From contig JAUIDN010000005.1 in NCBI GenBank assembly GCA_030428615.1, positions 90,916 to 154,915 on the forward strand: a DNA stretch of 64,000 nucleotides. Reading direction: 5' to 3'. Below are positions 16,190 to 26,046 of the stretch, piece by piece (position 1 is the stretch's first letter; the number at the start of each line of letters is the position of its first letter). The notes below the pieces were generated by a model. The model worked only from the letters and a program-made list of their open reading frames with translations. It was not told the DNA's origin and ran no database searches. The translations under genes were made by a program, and so were the position numbers. This DNA is from Alphaproteobacteria bacterium. GTDB taxonomy: Bacteria; Pseudomonadota; Alphaproteobacteria; Sphingomonadales; Emcibacteraceae.

Positions 16190-18639
16190 TGAAACTTGCC
16201 AATTACATGATCAGTGCGAGCCGTAATCTTTACAAACATAAACTGTTTAGCGCAATAAACATTCTTGGGCTTGCTATTGGCTTTGCCACATGTATCCTGA
16301 TCATGCTTTTTATAAAGGATGAACTAAGCTTTGACAGTTGGATTCCGGATAGTGAAAATATCTATCGCGTTGAACTTACCAGCTTTCCGCCCGGCACAAG
16401 AACATTTGAGCTTGCAGCAACCATGGGGCCATTCAAACCATTTATTGAACAGGATTTTTCTGAAGTGGAGCTGGCATCCCGCTTGCGTTATGAAAAAAGA
16501 AACGTTCGCTTAGGTGATGACTATATTGCCGAGCAAATAGCATTCGTAGACAGTAACTTTTTTCAAATATTCGACCTGCCACTCGCACAAGGCATTGTAG
16601 ATCAGTCTTTCGATGACCCTGCAGAAGTCATATTGTCCGAAAAAATGGCCATAAAATATTTTGGCGAGATCAATGTTGTCGGAGACAGCCTGACACTGAG
16701 CAACGGCCGTGATTACAGGGTATCTGCCGTTTTAAAGGACCTGCCTCATACTACGCATTTCGACCTCAATCTGGTCATTCCGTTAAGTTATTCGGAATTT
16801 CCAAAGGACGAAGAAAGTGGCGATCAGTCAATCTTGGATGACTGGTTTAATATCGGAACTTACATCTATGTAAAAGTGGACCGCTCAGCAAACCCGGTCA
16901 ACCTTGTGTCACAATTTCCCGCATTTCTAGACCGAAGAGCGCCAAGACCCAATGACCGTGTCATTCCGAGTGAACGTTGGCAGCTTAATCTTATGCCTCT
17001 TGAAGATATTCATTTGAAAGGCGCACCGGAAGCGCGCATCAAACCCAAAGGCAGCATGACCACGATTATGTCATTCGCGCTGATAGCGCTTATGATCCTG
17101 ATCATTGCGTGCTTTAATTTCATGAATCTGTCCACTGCGCGCGCTAGTCTGAGGGCAAAGGAAGTCGCTCTAAGGAAAGTTCTGGGCGCTGCAAGAAAGG
17201 ATATAATTGTTCAGTTCCTGACTGAAGCAGCTCTTATGGCATTCACGGCATTCCTGATTGCGTTAGTCATCGTGGAAGTCTCCCTTCCCTATTACAGTAT
17301 TCTGATCAATAAAATATTGGGAATAGGTGTGCTTCATTCTCCCGTAATGATGGGATTGCTCGTGATACTCACATTTTTCGTTGCGCTTGGTGCAGGTGCA
17401 CATCCGGCCTTTATTATGTCGTCATTCCACCCTAGTAGGATATTAACCACTGGAAAATCCGAAAGCGTCGGTTCCATAAAATTCAGAACTGCATTGGTGA
17501 TTATTCAGTTTACGATTTGTATTTCGCTCATTGTAACTACGCTCGTGGTATATACGCAGCTTGAATATAGTCTGGACCGTGATGCTGGCTACAACAAGGA
17601 AAACCTAATCGTTCTGGATAGCATAAATGACCCTTTGGTAATCGGACAATCACAGGTTCTCAAAAACCGCCTTCTTGCGCTTCCTAATGTATCGCAAGCA
17701 ACGCTTACTTCATCTGTCCCTGCCGATCGACTTGTCCCTATACTCGGGTTCGGAAATGTGGGCGGACAATCCGTCGATCCAATTTTGCTGCGGGTACAAA
17801 GCATTGATCATGATTACTTATCTACATATGGTATCAACATGGTCGCAGGGCGCAACCTATCCCGGAACAGGGGTGATGATGTCGCCGTCTATTACGACGA
17901 AGATATGAAAGACAGCAACATCCTTATAAATCAATCAGCGGTATCAAAGTTGGGATTTAAAAGCCCTCAGGATGCAATCGGAAAAAGAATAATAGATGAA
18001 GTGGCCTTCACGATTGTTGGCGTAATTCCGGATATTCATCTTCAAACCACCCGAGAAGAAATCAATCCCACCTTTTATTATATCGATCAAAAATTTTATA
18101 ATAAGCTAACGCTCAAAATTTCCTCCGGTAATATGGAAAGAACAATTGCAGATATAAAAGAAATCTGGATTGATCTTTTCCCTCAGGTGTCCTTTAATCC
18201 GCAGTTTCTGGATGAAAAAATCGCCGCACAATATAAATCTGATCAGGATCAAGGGCAGCTATTTTTATTATTCGCTGGTCTCGCTGTTATCATTTCAAGC
18301 TTGGGACTTTATGGCCTAGCCAGTTTCACGGCAGACAGAAGAATAAAAGAAATAGGTATCCGCAAGGTGATGGGAGCAACCGTTTTTGATGTTGTAAAGC
18401 TTCTGGTATGGCAATTTTCCAAACCCGTCATGATCGCAAACCTGATAGCCTGGCCTCTCTCATTTTATATTATGTCCCGCTGGTTGGAGAATTTTTCTTA
18501 CCGTATTGATAAGCTGACTATAATTGGTTTTTGTTTCGCGGCAGGTGGCGTTGCTCTTCTAATTGCATGGGTCACTGTTGCTGGGAACAGTATTCGCGTC
18601 GCTAAATCCAACCCCATAAAAGCCCTTAGATATGAATAG
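16189..18639 (+). CDS. MacB-like double-FtsX ABC permease 3
   Basis: This 816-residue protein is the third member of the array, with the same eight-TM, two-FtsX layout: NILGLAIGFATCILI at TM1, STARASLRAKEVALRKVLGA and ADRRIKEIGIRKVMGAT after TM2 and TM6. It ends NPIKALRYE. It belongs with permeases 1 and 2 but has a shorter and more diverged first periplasmic domain. It starts within the TAATG overlap with permease 2 and is followed by a 9-base gap containing the ribosome binding site of permease 4. Confidence 0.92.
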   Translation: MKLANYMISASRNLYKHKLFSAINILGLAIGFATCILIMLFIKDELSFDSWIPDSENIYRVELTSFPPGTRTFELAATMGPFKPFIEQDFSEVELASRLRYEKRNVRLGDDYIAEQIAFVDSNFFQIFDLPLAQGIVDQSFDDPAEVILSEKMAIKYFGEINVVGDSLTLSNGRDYRVSAVLKDLPHTTHFDLNLVIPLSYSEFPKDEESGDQSILDDWFNIGTYIYVKVDRSANPVNLVSQFPAFLDRRAPRPNDRVIPSERWQLNLMPLEDIHLKGAPEARIKPKGSMTTIMSFALIALMILIIACFNFMNLSTARASLRAKEVALRKVLGAARKDIIVQFLTEAALMAFTAFLIALVIVEVSLPYYSILINKILGIGVLHSPVMMGLLVILTFFVALGAGAHPAFIMSSFHPSRILTTGKSESVGSIKFRTALVIIQFTICISLIVTTLVVYTQLEYSLDRDAGYNKENLIVLDSINDPLVIGQSQVLKNRLLALPNVSQATLTSSVPADRLVPILGFGNVGGQSVDPILLRVQSIDHDYLSTYGINMVAGRNLSRNRGDDVAVYYDEDMKDSNILINQSAVSKLGFKSPQDAIGKRIIDEVAFTIVGVIPDIHLQTTREEINPTFYYIDQKFYNKLTLKISSGNMERTIADIKEIWIDLFPQVSFNPQFLDEKIAAQYKSDQDQGQLFLLFAGLAVIISSLGLYGLASFTADRRIKEIGIRKVMGATVFDVVKLLVWQFSKPVMIANLIAWPLSFYIMSRWLENFSYRIDKLTIIGFCFAAGGVALLIAWVTVAGNSIRVAKSNPIKALRYE

Positions 18640-18648
18640 GAGAATATC

Positions 18649-21114
18649 ATGTTATTAAACCATGTAAGTATGTCTTTTCGAAGTATCATCAAAAACAAGC
18701 TTTACAGTGTTATAAATATCGCAGGGCTGGCAGTGGGACTGGCAGTGTCGATCCTTATCATCCTGTTTGTAAGCCATGAGACCTCTTTTGACAGCACCGT
18801 CGCTGATCATGACCGTGTATATCGGCTCAATTGGGAAAGTAAATCATCTGGCTCTCGATTTGCGACATTTTTTAACCCATTATCACCCGTCATTGCCGAT
18901 GCCTTTCCCAATGACGTCGAAATGGTAACGCGCATAACGTTATCCGAAAGATTATTGAATATCGGTGAAAATAAACAATACCAAACCATCAGTTTTGTCG
19001 ATCCAAATTTTTTCAGCATGTTTCCTTACGAATTTTACGCCGGTGACCCAGCAACAGCATTAAGCAACTTAAATGGCGCTATCATAACACAAGCGGCAGC
19101 AGATGTTCTTTTCCCGGACGAGCTAGCAATTGGAAAAACAATCACACTGGATGGTCAACATGATTTTCAGATAACAGCAATTATCAGCAACAATAAAAGC
19201 AATAGCCACCAGATATCCAACATATTTGTAAATATGGAAATGTTACCAACAGTGTGGAATGATCCTGACATATGGCAGCGAAATTTTTCTGATCAGCTTT
19301 ATCATTATATAAAACTAGCCCCAAATGTTTCAGCTGATGTCTTTGCTGCAAACGCACATACTTATATAAGTGAAAATATCAATCAGGAATTTGGAGAAAG
19401 TATAAGTTTTATTGCTCAGCCATTAAGCGACATTCATTTTACAACAGAATTACAAAATGAAATGTCCGTAAGAGACACTGTGACCGGATTATCAAAGCCC
19501 GCCCGTCAACGGTCCGATATAAACATATTCGGTTTTGTCGCCATCCTGACATTGGTTATCGCGACATTCAATTTTATTAACATGCAAATTGCACAAAGCA
19601 GTAACCGTATTAAAGAAGTTGGGGTCAGAAAGGTCCTTGGCGCCAACCGTTCGCAGATAGCGGCGCAATTTATCATCGAATCCACCGTAATGTCGATAAT
19701 CGCACTCATCGCGTCGCTTGTGATAGTCGAAATGTTTGCACCTTTTTTTGGAACCATGCTTGGTGTACCGCTCGTTGCTGACCAAATCTATAGTTTGGGT
19801 TTTATTTCAGGTTTGCTGCTTGTTTCAATACTCGTCGGCATACTTTCCGGTCTGTACCCGGCACTTTTTGTATCGGGAATTCTTCCTGCCAAGGCGATCC
19901 GCAGCCGGGTATTCGAAGGGGTCGGGTCGGCCAAGCTTAGAGCAGGGTTGGTCATATTGCAGTTTTCAATCGCAATCGGTCTATTATCCGCGACCGGAAT
20001 TGTAAACAGGCAAATTGATTTTGCCCTGAACAAACCATTGGGATATGAACCTGAGAACGTCATTACAGTACGCCTGAACAATGACGAGGCACGTGATGCA
20101 TATAATATTATGCATGACCAGCTACTTGCCAATCCGGAAATTACGGCCGTTTCAAGAGGATCAGTTATTCCCACCCGTGATCTTTCCGATGGCAGCACTT
20201 ATTTGAAAGAAGATGAAGGCCCCGATTTTAAAATCAACACAAGACGTGTTGGTGTGTCCGATGGTTATTTCGATTCACTTGGGATGCAATTTGCAGCAGG
20301 AAGAGCATTAAGCGAAGACTTTTTGGGGGATGTATTACCCAGTATAAGCCCGGATAACGCAACCGTTTCCGGCGGAATAGTTTTAAATGAAACGGCTGCG
20401 AAACAAGCGGGATGGACCAATGCAAACGATGCCTTGGGACAACAAATATACAGTGTTTTTTCCTTCGGTGGCACCGACTATAGAATGAATTTAAATATTG
20501 TTGGTGTTGTTGAGGATGCACATTATAGTTCAGTGCGATCTGAACCCGCGTCCCTTTCATTTTTAATGACAGGAGGCGGCAATAATATGGTCATCAAAGC
20601 CAGTGACGGCAATTTGGATAAAGCAACCCAACTGGTCGACCAGGTCTGGCAGCAACATGTGCCTTCCTACCCTATTCGCAGAACCTTTCTGGAGGAAGAC
20701 TACGCCTCATTTTACGCAGTGGAAGGTCGCGTTTTCAGGATGTTTATCGGCTTTGCCGGACTGGCGGCGATGATCGCCTGTATTGGTCTTTATGGTCTTG
20801 CAAGCTTTATTGCGGATCGCCGGACAAAGGAAATCGGCATTCGCAAGGTGCTCGGCGCATCCGTTCTTGACATTGTCATGATGCTTTCCTGGGAACTTTC
20901 CAAACTTGTGATAATCGCAAACATAATCGCCTGGCCTGCGGCCTGGATACTCATGAACGACTGGTTAACAGGCTTCAGTTACCGTATTGAAATGACAATA
21001 ATGCCGTACCTTCTGGCGGGCGTCGTGGCATTCATTCTGGCATACGCTACAACGTCAATCAGGGCCTGGGCTGCGGCGCGGATAAATCCGATATATTCGC
21101 TTAAAAATGAATAA
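18649..21114 (+). CDS. MacB-like double-FtsX ABC permease 4
   Basis: This 821-residue protein has the same architecture as its neighbours but is an intermediate lineage. TM1 reads VINIAGLAVGLAVSILI, the box after TM2 is SSNRIKEVGVRKVLGANR and that after TM6 is ADRRTKEIGIRKVLGAS. The C-terminus NPIYSLKNE departs from the ALRYE/ALHYE ending of the other five. The periplasmic domains have little visible identity to those of permeases 1-3. It has its own ribosome binding site (AGGAGA) rather than an overlap. Confidence 0.92.
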   Translation: MLLNHVSMSFRSIIKNKLYSVINIAGLAVGLAVSILIILFVSHETSFDSTVADHDRVYRLNWESKSSGSRFATFFNPLSPVIADAFPNDVEMVTRITLSERLLNIGENKQYQTISFVDPNFFSMFPYEFYAGDPATALSNLNGAIITQAAADVLFPDELAIGKTITLDGQHDFQITAIISNNKSNSHQISNIFVNMEMLPTVWNDPDIWQRNFSDQLYHYIKLAPNVSADVFAANAHTYISENINQEFGESISFIAQPLSDIHFTTELQNEMSVRDTVTGLSKPARQRSDINIFGFVAILTLVIATFNFINMQIAQSSNRIKEVGVRKVLGANRSQIAAQFIIESTVMSIIALIASLVIVEMFAPFFGTMLGVPLVADQIYSLGFISGLLLVSILVGILSGLYPALFVSGILPAKAIRSRVFEGVGSAKLRAGLVILQFSIAIGLLSATGIVNRQIDFALNKPLGYEPENVITVRLNNDEARDAYNIMHDQLLANPEITAVSRGSVIPTRDLSDGSTYLKEDEGPDFKINTRRVGVSDGYFDSLGMQFAAGRALSEDFLGDVLPSISPDNATVSGGIVLNETAAKQAGWTNANDALGQQIYSVFSFGGTDYRMNLNIVGVVEDAHYSSVRSEPASLSFLMTGGGNNMVIKASDGNLDKATQLVDQVWQQHVPSYPIRRTFLEEDYASFYAVEGRVFRMFIGFAGLAAMIACIGLYGLASFIADRRTKEIGIRKVLGASVLDIVMMLSWELSKLVIIANIIAWPAAWILMNDWLTGFSYRIEMTIMPYLLAGVVAFILAYATTSIRAWAAARINPIYSLKNE

Positions 21115-21135
21115 AAATAAGAAAAGAGAAATAAT

Positions 21136-23562
21136 ATGTTCAGGAATTACGTAAAAATAGCTATTCGAAGCATCCTTAAAAACAAGCTCTACGCGGTGAT
21201 CAATATATTGGGCCTTGCTATGGGGCTAGCGATATATCTGTTTGGCGGTCTTTTATCCGAATATGAATATACCCATGATGCCTTTTTTGACAATTCAGAC
21301 CGCACTTACACAATCCGCGGTGCCGTCAACGCGAGTGCAAATATGAGCATTGGGCAAGTCGACGGTGTTCAAAGCGCCGTCGGAGTGCTTATAAAAACGG
21401 AATTGAGTGAGGTAGAGGCCGTTGCCAGAACGAAATTACGTGAATTTCTGGTCAGTATCGGTGAAGATAATTACTATCAAAATATTCGTTTTGCAGATCC
21501 CGAGCTGTTGGAAATATTTAATTTTGAATTTATTGAGGGCAACAAGTCCGCGTTGGAAAGTTCAACAGGAATCATTATCACCGAATCTTCAGCGGAAAAA
21601 TATTTTGGTGACGAAAACCCAATCGGCAAAACACTCACCCTTGATCATGAACATGATCTGACTGTCACTGCCCTTATTCGTGATGTGCCCGCAAATTCAC
21701 ATTTTAATTCGCAAATTGTGATGAGCCGACCACTTGAAATTCTCGCCCCGATGAACGCGATGGAACGCATTACAGGGTTCGTGCCAGATACCAACTGGAC
21801 CAGCACCTCAATGGGTGATCTCACTTATGTCCTGCTTCCACCTAATCTTGATCAGGAATGGTTGCAGACGCAGATGGACGGCATATTTGAGCGCCATACG
21901 CCTGAAGATCAGCGAAATTTTCTGGACGGCTTTATTGTTCGGCCAATGACAGACGCCAATACCGCCATTTGGGACATGCTGGGTATCCCCGTGATTACGG
22001 TTGTTGAGGTTCTGGGTTTTATGGTGCTTGTCATTGCCTGCGTCAATTACACAAACCTTGCTACCGCACAATCCATGGGCCGTGCGCGTGAAGTGGGCCT
22101 TCGTAAAACATTGGGAGCCGGACGCGCTCAACTACTGACACAATTTATTGTGGAAAGCATGACGATCACAATGGTTGCCATGATCATTGCCCTTGCCGCT
22201 CTTGAAGCCATAATCCCTTTATTTAATTCTGCCACCGGGAAAATTCTTTCCGTCAACTATTTGCAGACGCTACCTTGGCTGATGATGACAACCATTACTG
22301 TCGGGGTGTTGGCAGGAGCATATCCCGCCTACCTGATCACAAAAACAAACCCAATCGAAGCGCTACGGGACTCCGCGCGTAAAGGGCGGGGCGCGAGCTG
22401 GATTCGCGGTGCCATGATTGGTCTTCAATTCACAATATCCGTTGGAATTCTGGCGTCCGTTCTGGTGGTATATGCCCAAAACCAACAGGTCGAGGAAAGC
22501 AGTAAAATTTTCCCGAAAGATCAGATTTATACGCTCGACCGTATTAATGTCGATCAGATGACTGATCGGCACGAAGTCCTTCGAAATGAAATGGTGAATG
22601 TGCCTTATGTGGAAAATTTCACACTTTCTTCGCAAGTGCCTTACGAACAGAACAACACGACCATAAGGGCTTCAAAGGTACTTAATGATTTCAGCGCTGC
22701 GGTAAATTTCAATCAGTTGAATATAGATGATCAATTCATAGACACCTATGATATTCCGATAATCGCCGGACGAAATATTTCACGCGATATTGCCATGGAC
22801 ACCCACATCAGGGAACGGGGTGGCGTAAACGTTCTGCTTAATGAAGCTGCGGTAAGAGAACTCGGTTTCCCATCCCCTGAAGATGCCATCGGCGAGGTTT
22901 TTTACGAAGATGAGGGAGACCGCGGCATCACAACGTATACCATTGTTGGGGTTACGGCCGACCGCAATATTCTGGGGCTTTTTAACAGTATCAAGCCATT
23001 CTTCTTTTTTATGCGGGATGCCTCCTATCGTTTAGCCTCAATCAAGATTTCCGCCAATGCGCCCGTAAGCGTTGTACGCGACATCGAAGAAGTGTGGCAG
23101 GAAGTTTATCCCGATTACCCCATGCAGGGTAAGTTCCTGGATGAAACATTCCAAATGGTCTACATGATTTTCGATATGGCGACAAAGTCGCTGGCCGCGT
23201 TCGCCCTGTTTGCATTGTTCCTCGCTGCCATCGGCTTATTCGGATTGGCCGCCTACATGGCCGAGCAAAAAACCAAGGAAATCGGCATTCGCAAGGTCCT
23301 CGGTGCCAGCAATAATCAGATCATACAGCTTCTGATCTGGCAGTTTTCCAAACCGGTAATCTGGGCCACTCCCCTGGCGCTGGCGCTCGCTTATTTTGCT
23401 TCGAACGCATATCTTGAATTTTTTGCGGAACGGATCAGTCTTCCTTATGGGATGCTGATTGGCGCAGGACTTGGCGGACTGTTGCTTTCTTGGGCCACCG
23501 TCGCCACGCACGCTTTTAATATTGCCAAAACAAATCCGGTGAATGCATTGCATTACGAATAG
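21136..23562 (+). CDS. MacB-like double-FtsX ABC permease 5
   Basis: This 808-residue protein forms a distinct pair with permease 6. Shared features are LYAVINILGLAMGLAIYLFGG at TM1, the SEYEYTHDAFFDNS segment, NYTNLATAQSMGRAREVGLRKTLGAG after TM2, AEQKTKEIGIRKVLGAS after TM6, and the NPVNALHYE end. The QSM...KTLGAG box differs from the RASQRAKEVSLRKVMGAS box of permeases 1-3, so this is an older branch of the family. It is preceded by AAGAGA and followed 13 bases later by permease 6. Confidence 0.92.
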   Translation: MFRNYVKIAIRSILKNKLYAVINILGLAMGLAIYLFGGLLSEYEYTHDAFFDNSDRTYTIRGAVNASANMSIGQVDGVQSAVGVLIKTELSEVEAVARTKLREFLVSIGEDNYYQNIRFADPELLEIFNFEFIEGNKSALESSTGIIITESSAEKYFGDENPIGKTLTLDHEHDLTVTALIRDVPANSHFNSQIVMSRPLEILAPMNAMERITGFVPDTNWTSTSMGDLTYVLLPPNLDQEWLQTQMDGIFERHTPEDQRNFLDGFIVRPMTDANTAIWDMLGIPVITVVEVLGFMVLVIACVNYTNLATAQSMGRAREVGLRKTLGAGRAQLLTQFIVESMTITMVAMIIALAALEAIIPLFNSATGKILSVNYLQTLPWLMMTTITVGVLAGAYPAYLITKTNPIEALRDSARKGRGASWIRGAMIGLQFTISVGILASVLVVYAQNQQVEESSKIFPKDQIYTLDRINVDQMTDRHEVLRNEMVNVPYVENFTLSSQVPYEQNNTTIRASKVLNDFSAAVNFNQLNIDDQFIDTYDIPIIAGRNISRDIAMDTHIRERGGVNVLLNEAAVRELGFPSPEDAIGEVFYEDEGDRGITTYTIVGVTADRNILGLFNSIKPFFFFMRDASYRLASIKISANAPVSVVRDIEEVWQEVYPDYPMQGKFLDETFQMVYMIFDMATKSLAAFALFALFLAAIGLFGLAAYMAEQKTKEIGIRKVLGASNNQIIQLLIWQFSKPVIWATPLALALAYFASNAYLEFFAERISLPYGMLIGAGLGGLLLSWATVATHAFNIAKTNPVNALHYE

Positions 23563-23575
23563 GAAAAGGGGAAGA

Positions 23576-26002
23576 ATGCTCGGAAATTATGTAACAACCG
23601 CCATTCGAAACATAACCAGAAATAAGCTTTACGCGGTGATCAATATAATTGGTCTTGCTCTGGGGCTTACCGTTTATATTTTTAGCGGACTTCTTTCAGA
23701 GTATGAATATACTCATGATAGCTTTTATGAAAATTCGGAGCGGCTCTATACGGTAGGGATATCGTTTAAGCCGGAATTCAATGCAGGCATCGATGAAATG
23801 AATGCCATTCCACTGCCGATACTGCCATTTATTAGAGCGGAATTACCGGAAATTGAGAGTTCCGCCAGAACCTTTGTCACAGAACTCCTATTTTCCGTAG
23901 GTGAAGACAATTATTATCAAAAACTGCGTTTCGCCGATCCCGAACTCCTGACGATCTTTGATTTTGACTATATCGTGGGTGACAGCACCGCATTATCTAA
24001 CCCGACAGGGATGGTGATAACTGAAAGCGCCGCAAATAAATATTTCGGCGATGATAACCCAATTGGACGAACCATAACACTGGATCATCAACATGACCTC
24101 ACCGTCACAGCGGTCATCAGGGATCTGCCAGCGAACACTCACTTCAATTCTTATTTCATCGAAGATGTGCCGCTCGAAATAATCATCTCAATGGATGCAA
24201 TGGAACGCCTCACCGACCATCAGCCCGACACATACTGGGACGAAATGCATCCTACCAATTTAACATACATCTTATTGCCCGAAAATCTTGATCAGAAATG
24301 GCTTGAGGAGCGATTGGACGGTATTTACGCCCGACATTTCAACGCGGAACATAAACAATTCATCTCGGGCATTTTCGCTCAGCCAATAAAAGAAGCAAAC
24401 TTGTCCCATTGGAGATTAATTGGACTGCCAATACTTGGAACCGTTAAAACACTGGGACTTTTGGTGCTTATCATTGCCTGTGTCAATTACACGAACCTTG
24501 CGACCGCGCAATCCATGAAACGCACACAGGAAGTGGGCCTGCGAAAAACACTTGGCGCGGGACCCGCACAACTTTTAATTCAGTTCACGGTTGAGAGCGT
24601 CACAACCGCGATATTAGCAATGCTGCTCGCAATAAGTTTTCTTGAATTTATCATTCCTGTTTTTAACCTGGCGACGGGGAAAGTTTTGGCATTAAATTAT
24701 ATGGCCGCTTTGCCGTGGCTCTTGGCGACAACAATGGTTGTCGGCATATTATCCGGCTGCTATCCTGCCTACCTTATTATGAAAACCAACCCCATTGAAT
24801 CGTTGCGCGATTCAGGTACAAAAGGGCCTTCTTCCGCGAGAATAAGAAGCATTATGGTCGGCGTTCAATTTACAATTTCGGTATTTATGCTTGCCCTGGT
24901 GCTTGTGGTTATTTCACAAAATAAAAGAGTAGAAGAAAGCAGTCACATATTCCCTAAAACTCAAATCTATACGCTTGAAGGATTTGATATTGAACAGATT
25001 GCCGAAAAACAGGAAATACTCCGAAATGAAATAAGCTCAATAGAAGGCGTTGAGAATTTCAGTCTTTCCTCTCAGGTGCCCTACGAAGGAACACATTATT
25101 TATTTCCGGCATCGACCATTGTAAATGATTTCTCAAACGCATTTAACATTGATCAATTGATCATAGATCACAATTTTCTCGATACTTATAATATCCCCCT
25201 GATTACCGGCAGAACGCTATCAAAGACAAACCCGTCAGACTCCAAGACGAGTGAAAGTCATAATTTTAACGTCCTTGTAAATGAGCTGGCGGTAAAAAAT
25301 CTAAATTTCAGCAGCGCGGAAGATGCCATCGGCAAGGAATTTTATCGTGAAATGGGGAACAATATAATAAACACATATACTATCGTCGGTGTGGTAAAGA
25401 ACCGAAATATTCTTGGTCTCCATAATAAAATTAACCCCTTCGTCATGCTTATCCAGCCGGACGGATATAGGGAAGCGTCAATAAAATTATCGGTAACGGC
25501 AGGGCCTCAAATTATCAAATCCATAGAAGCGGCCTGGAAGCGTGTTATACCCGATTACCCGTTTCGGGGACGTTATCTTAATGAAATATTTCGCGATCTT
25601 TACGGCATTTTGGAACTGGCATCCAAATCGCTTGCCGCTTTTGCACTTTTTGCATTCTTACTCGCACTGATAGGACTTTTTGGCCTATCAGCGTTTATGG
25701 CAGAACAGCGGACAAAAGAAATTGGTATCCGCAAAGTCCACGGCGCCAGCCAGTCGCAGATCATCAACCTTCTGATCTGGCAATTTTCAAAGCCGGTGGT
25801 TTGGGCAATACCATTTGCGCTCGCTTTGTCCTATCTGGGATCCGATTTATATCTTGAATTTTTTGATGATCGCATTGAACTGCCGTATGGGGCTCTCCTG
25901 CTGGCTGGACTAATCGGGCTTATGCTCTCGTGGTTTACGGTCGCCACCCACGCCTATAACGTCGCCAAAACAAATCCGGTTAATGCATTGCATTACGAAT
26001 AG
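23576..26002 (+). CDS. MacB-like double-FtsX ABC permease 6
   Basis: It is 808 residues when started at the ATG at 23576. The ORF track opens 33 bases earlier inside permease 5, but MLGNYVTTAIRN aligns with the start of permease 5 (MFRNYVKIAIRS) and AAAAGGGGAAG precedes the ATG. It is the sister of permease 5, with the same length, the same SEYEYTHDSFYENS segment and the same NPVNALHYE end. The box after TM6 is EIGIRKVHGAS, with His in place of the usual Met/Leu. It is the last permease of the array; a gamma-glutamyltransferase-like gene follows after 44 bases. Confidence 0.92.
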   Translation: MLGNYVTTAIRNITRNKLYAVINIIGLALGLTVYIFSGLLSEYEYTHDSFYENSERLYTVGISFKPEFNAGIDEMNAIPLPILPFIRAELPEIESSARTFVTELLFSVGEDNYYQKLRFADPELLTIFDFDYIVGDSTALSNPTGMVITESAANKYFGDDNPIGRTITLDHQHDLTVTAVIRDLPANTHFNSYFIEDVPLEIIISMDAMERLTDHQPDTYWDEMHPTNLTYILLPENLDQKWLEERLDGIYARHFNAEHKQFISGIFAQPIKEANLSHWRLIGLPILGTVKTLGLLVLIIACVNYTNLATAQSMKRTQEVGLRKTLGAGPAQLLIQFTVESVTTAILAMLLAISFLEFIIPVFNLATGKVLALNYMAALPWLLATTMVVGILSGCYPAYLIMKTNPIESLRDSGTKGPSSARIRSIMVGVQFTISVFMLALVLVVISQNKRVEESSHIFPKTQIYTLEGFDIEQIAEKQEILRNEISSIEGVENFSLSSQVPYEGTHYLFPASTIVNDFSNAFNIDQLIIDHNFLDTYNIPLITGRTLSKTNPSDSKTSESHNFNVLVNELAVKNLNFSSAEDAIGKEFYREMGNNIINTYTIVGVVKNRNILGLHNKINPFVMLIQPDGYREASIKLSVTAGPQIIKSIEAAWKRVIPDYPFRGRYLNEIFRDLYGILELASKSLAAFALFAFLLALIGLFGLSAFMAEQRTKEIGIRKVHGASQSQIINLLIWQFSKPVVWAIPFALALSYLGSDLYLEFFDDRIELPYGALLLAGLIGLMLSWFTVATHAYNVAKTNPVNALHYE

Positions 26003-26046
26003 GAATAGTTGATAAATAAGCATAATCAGAACGGGGAGTTATGCTT

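Noticed and set aside
11232-26002. Long repeated DNA segments read as a repeat region or recombination product
   Set aside because: Similarity is at protein level between six intact paralogous genes; the DNA is well diverged and each ORF is complete.
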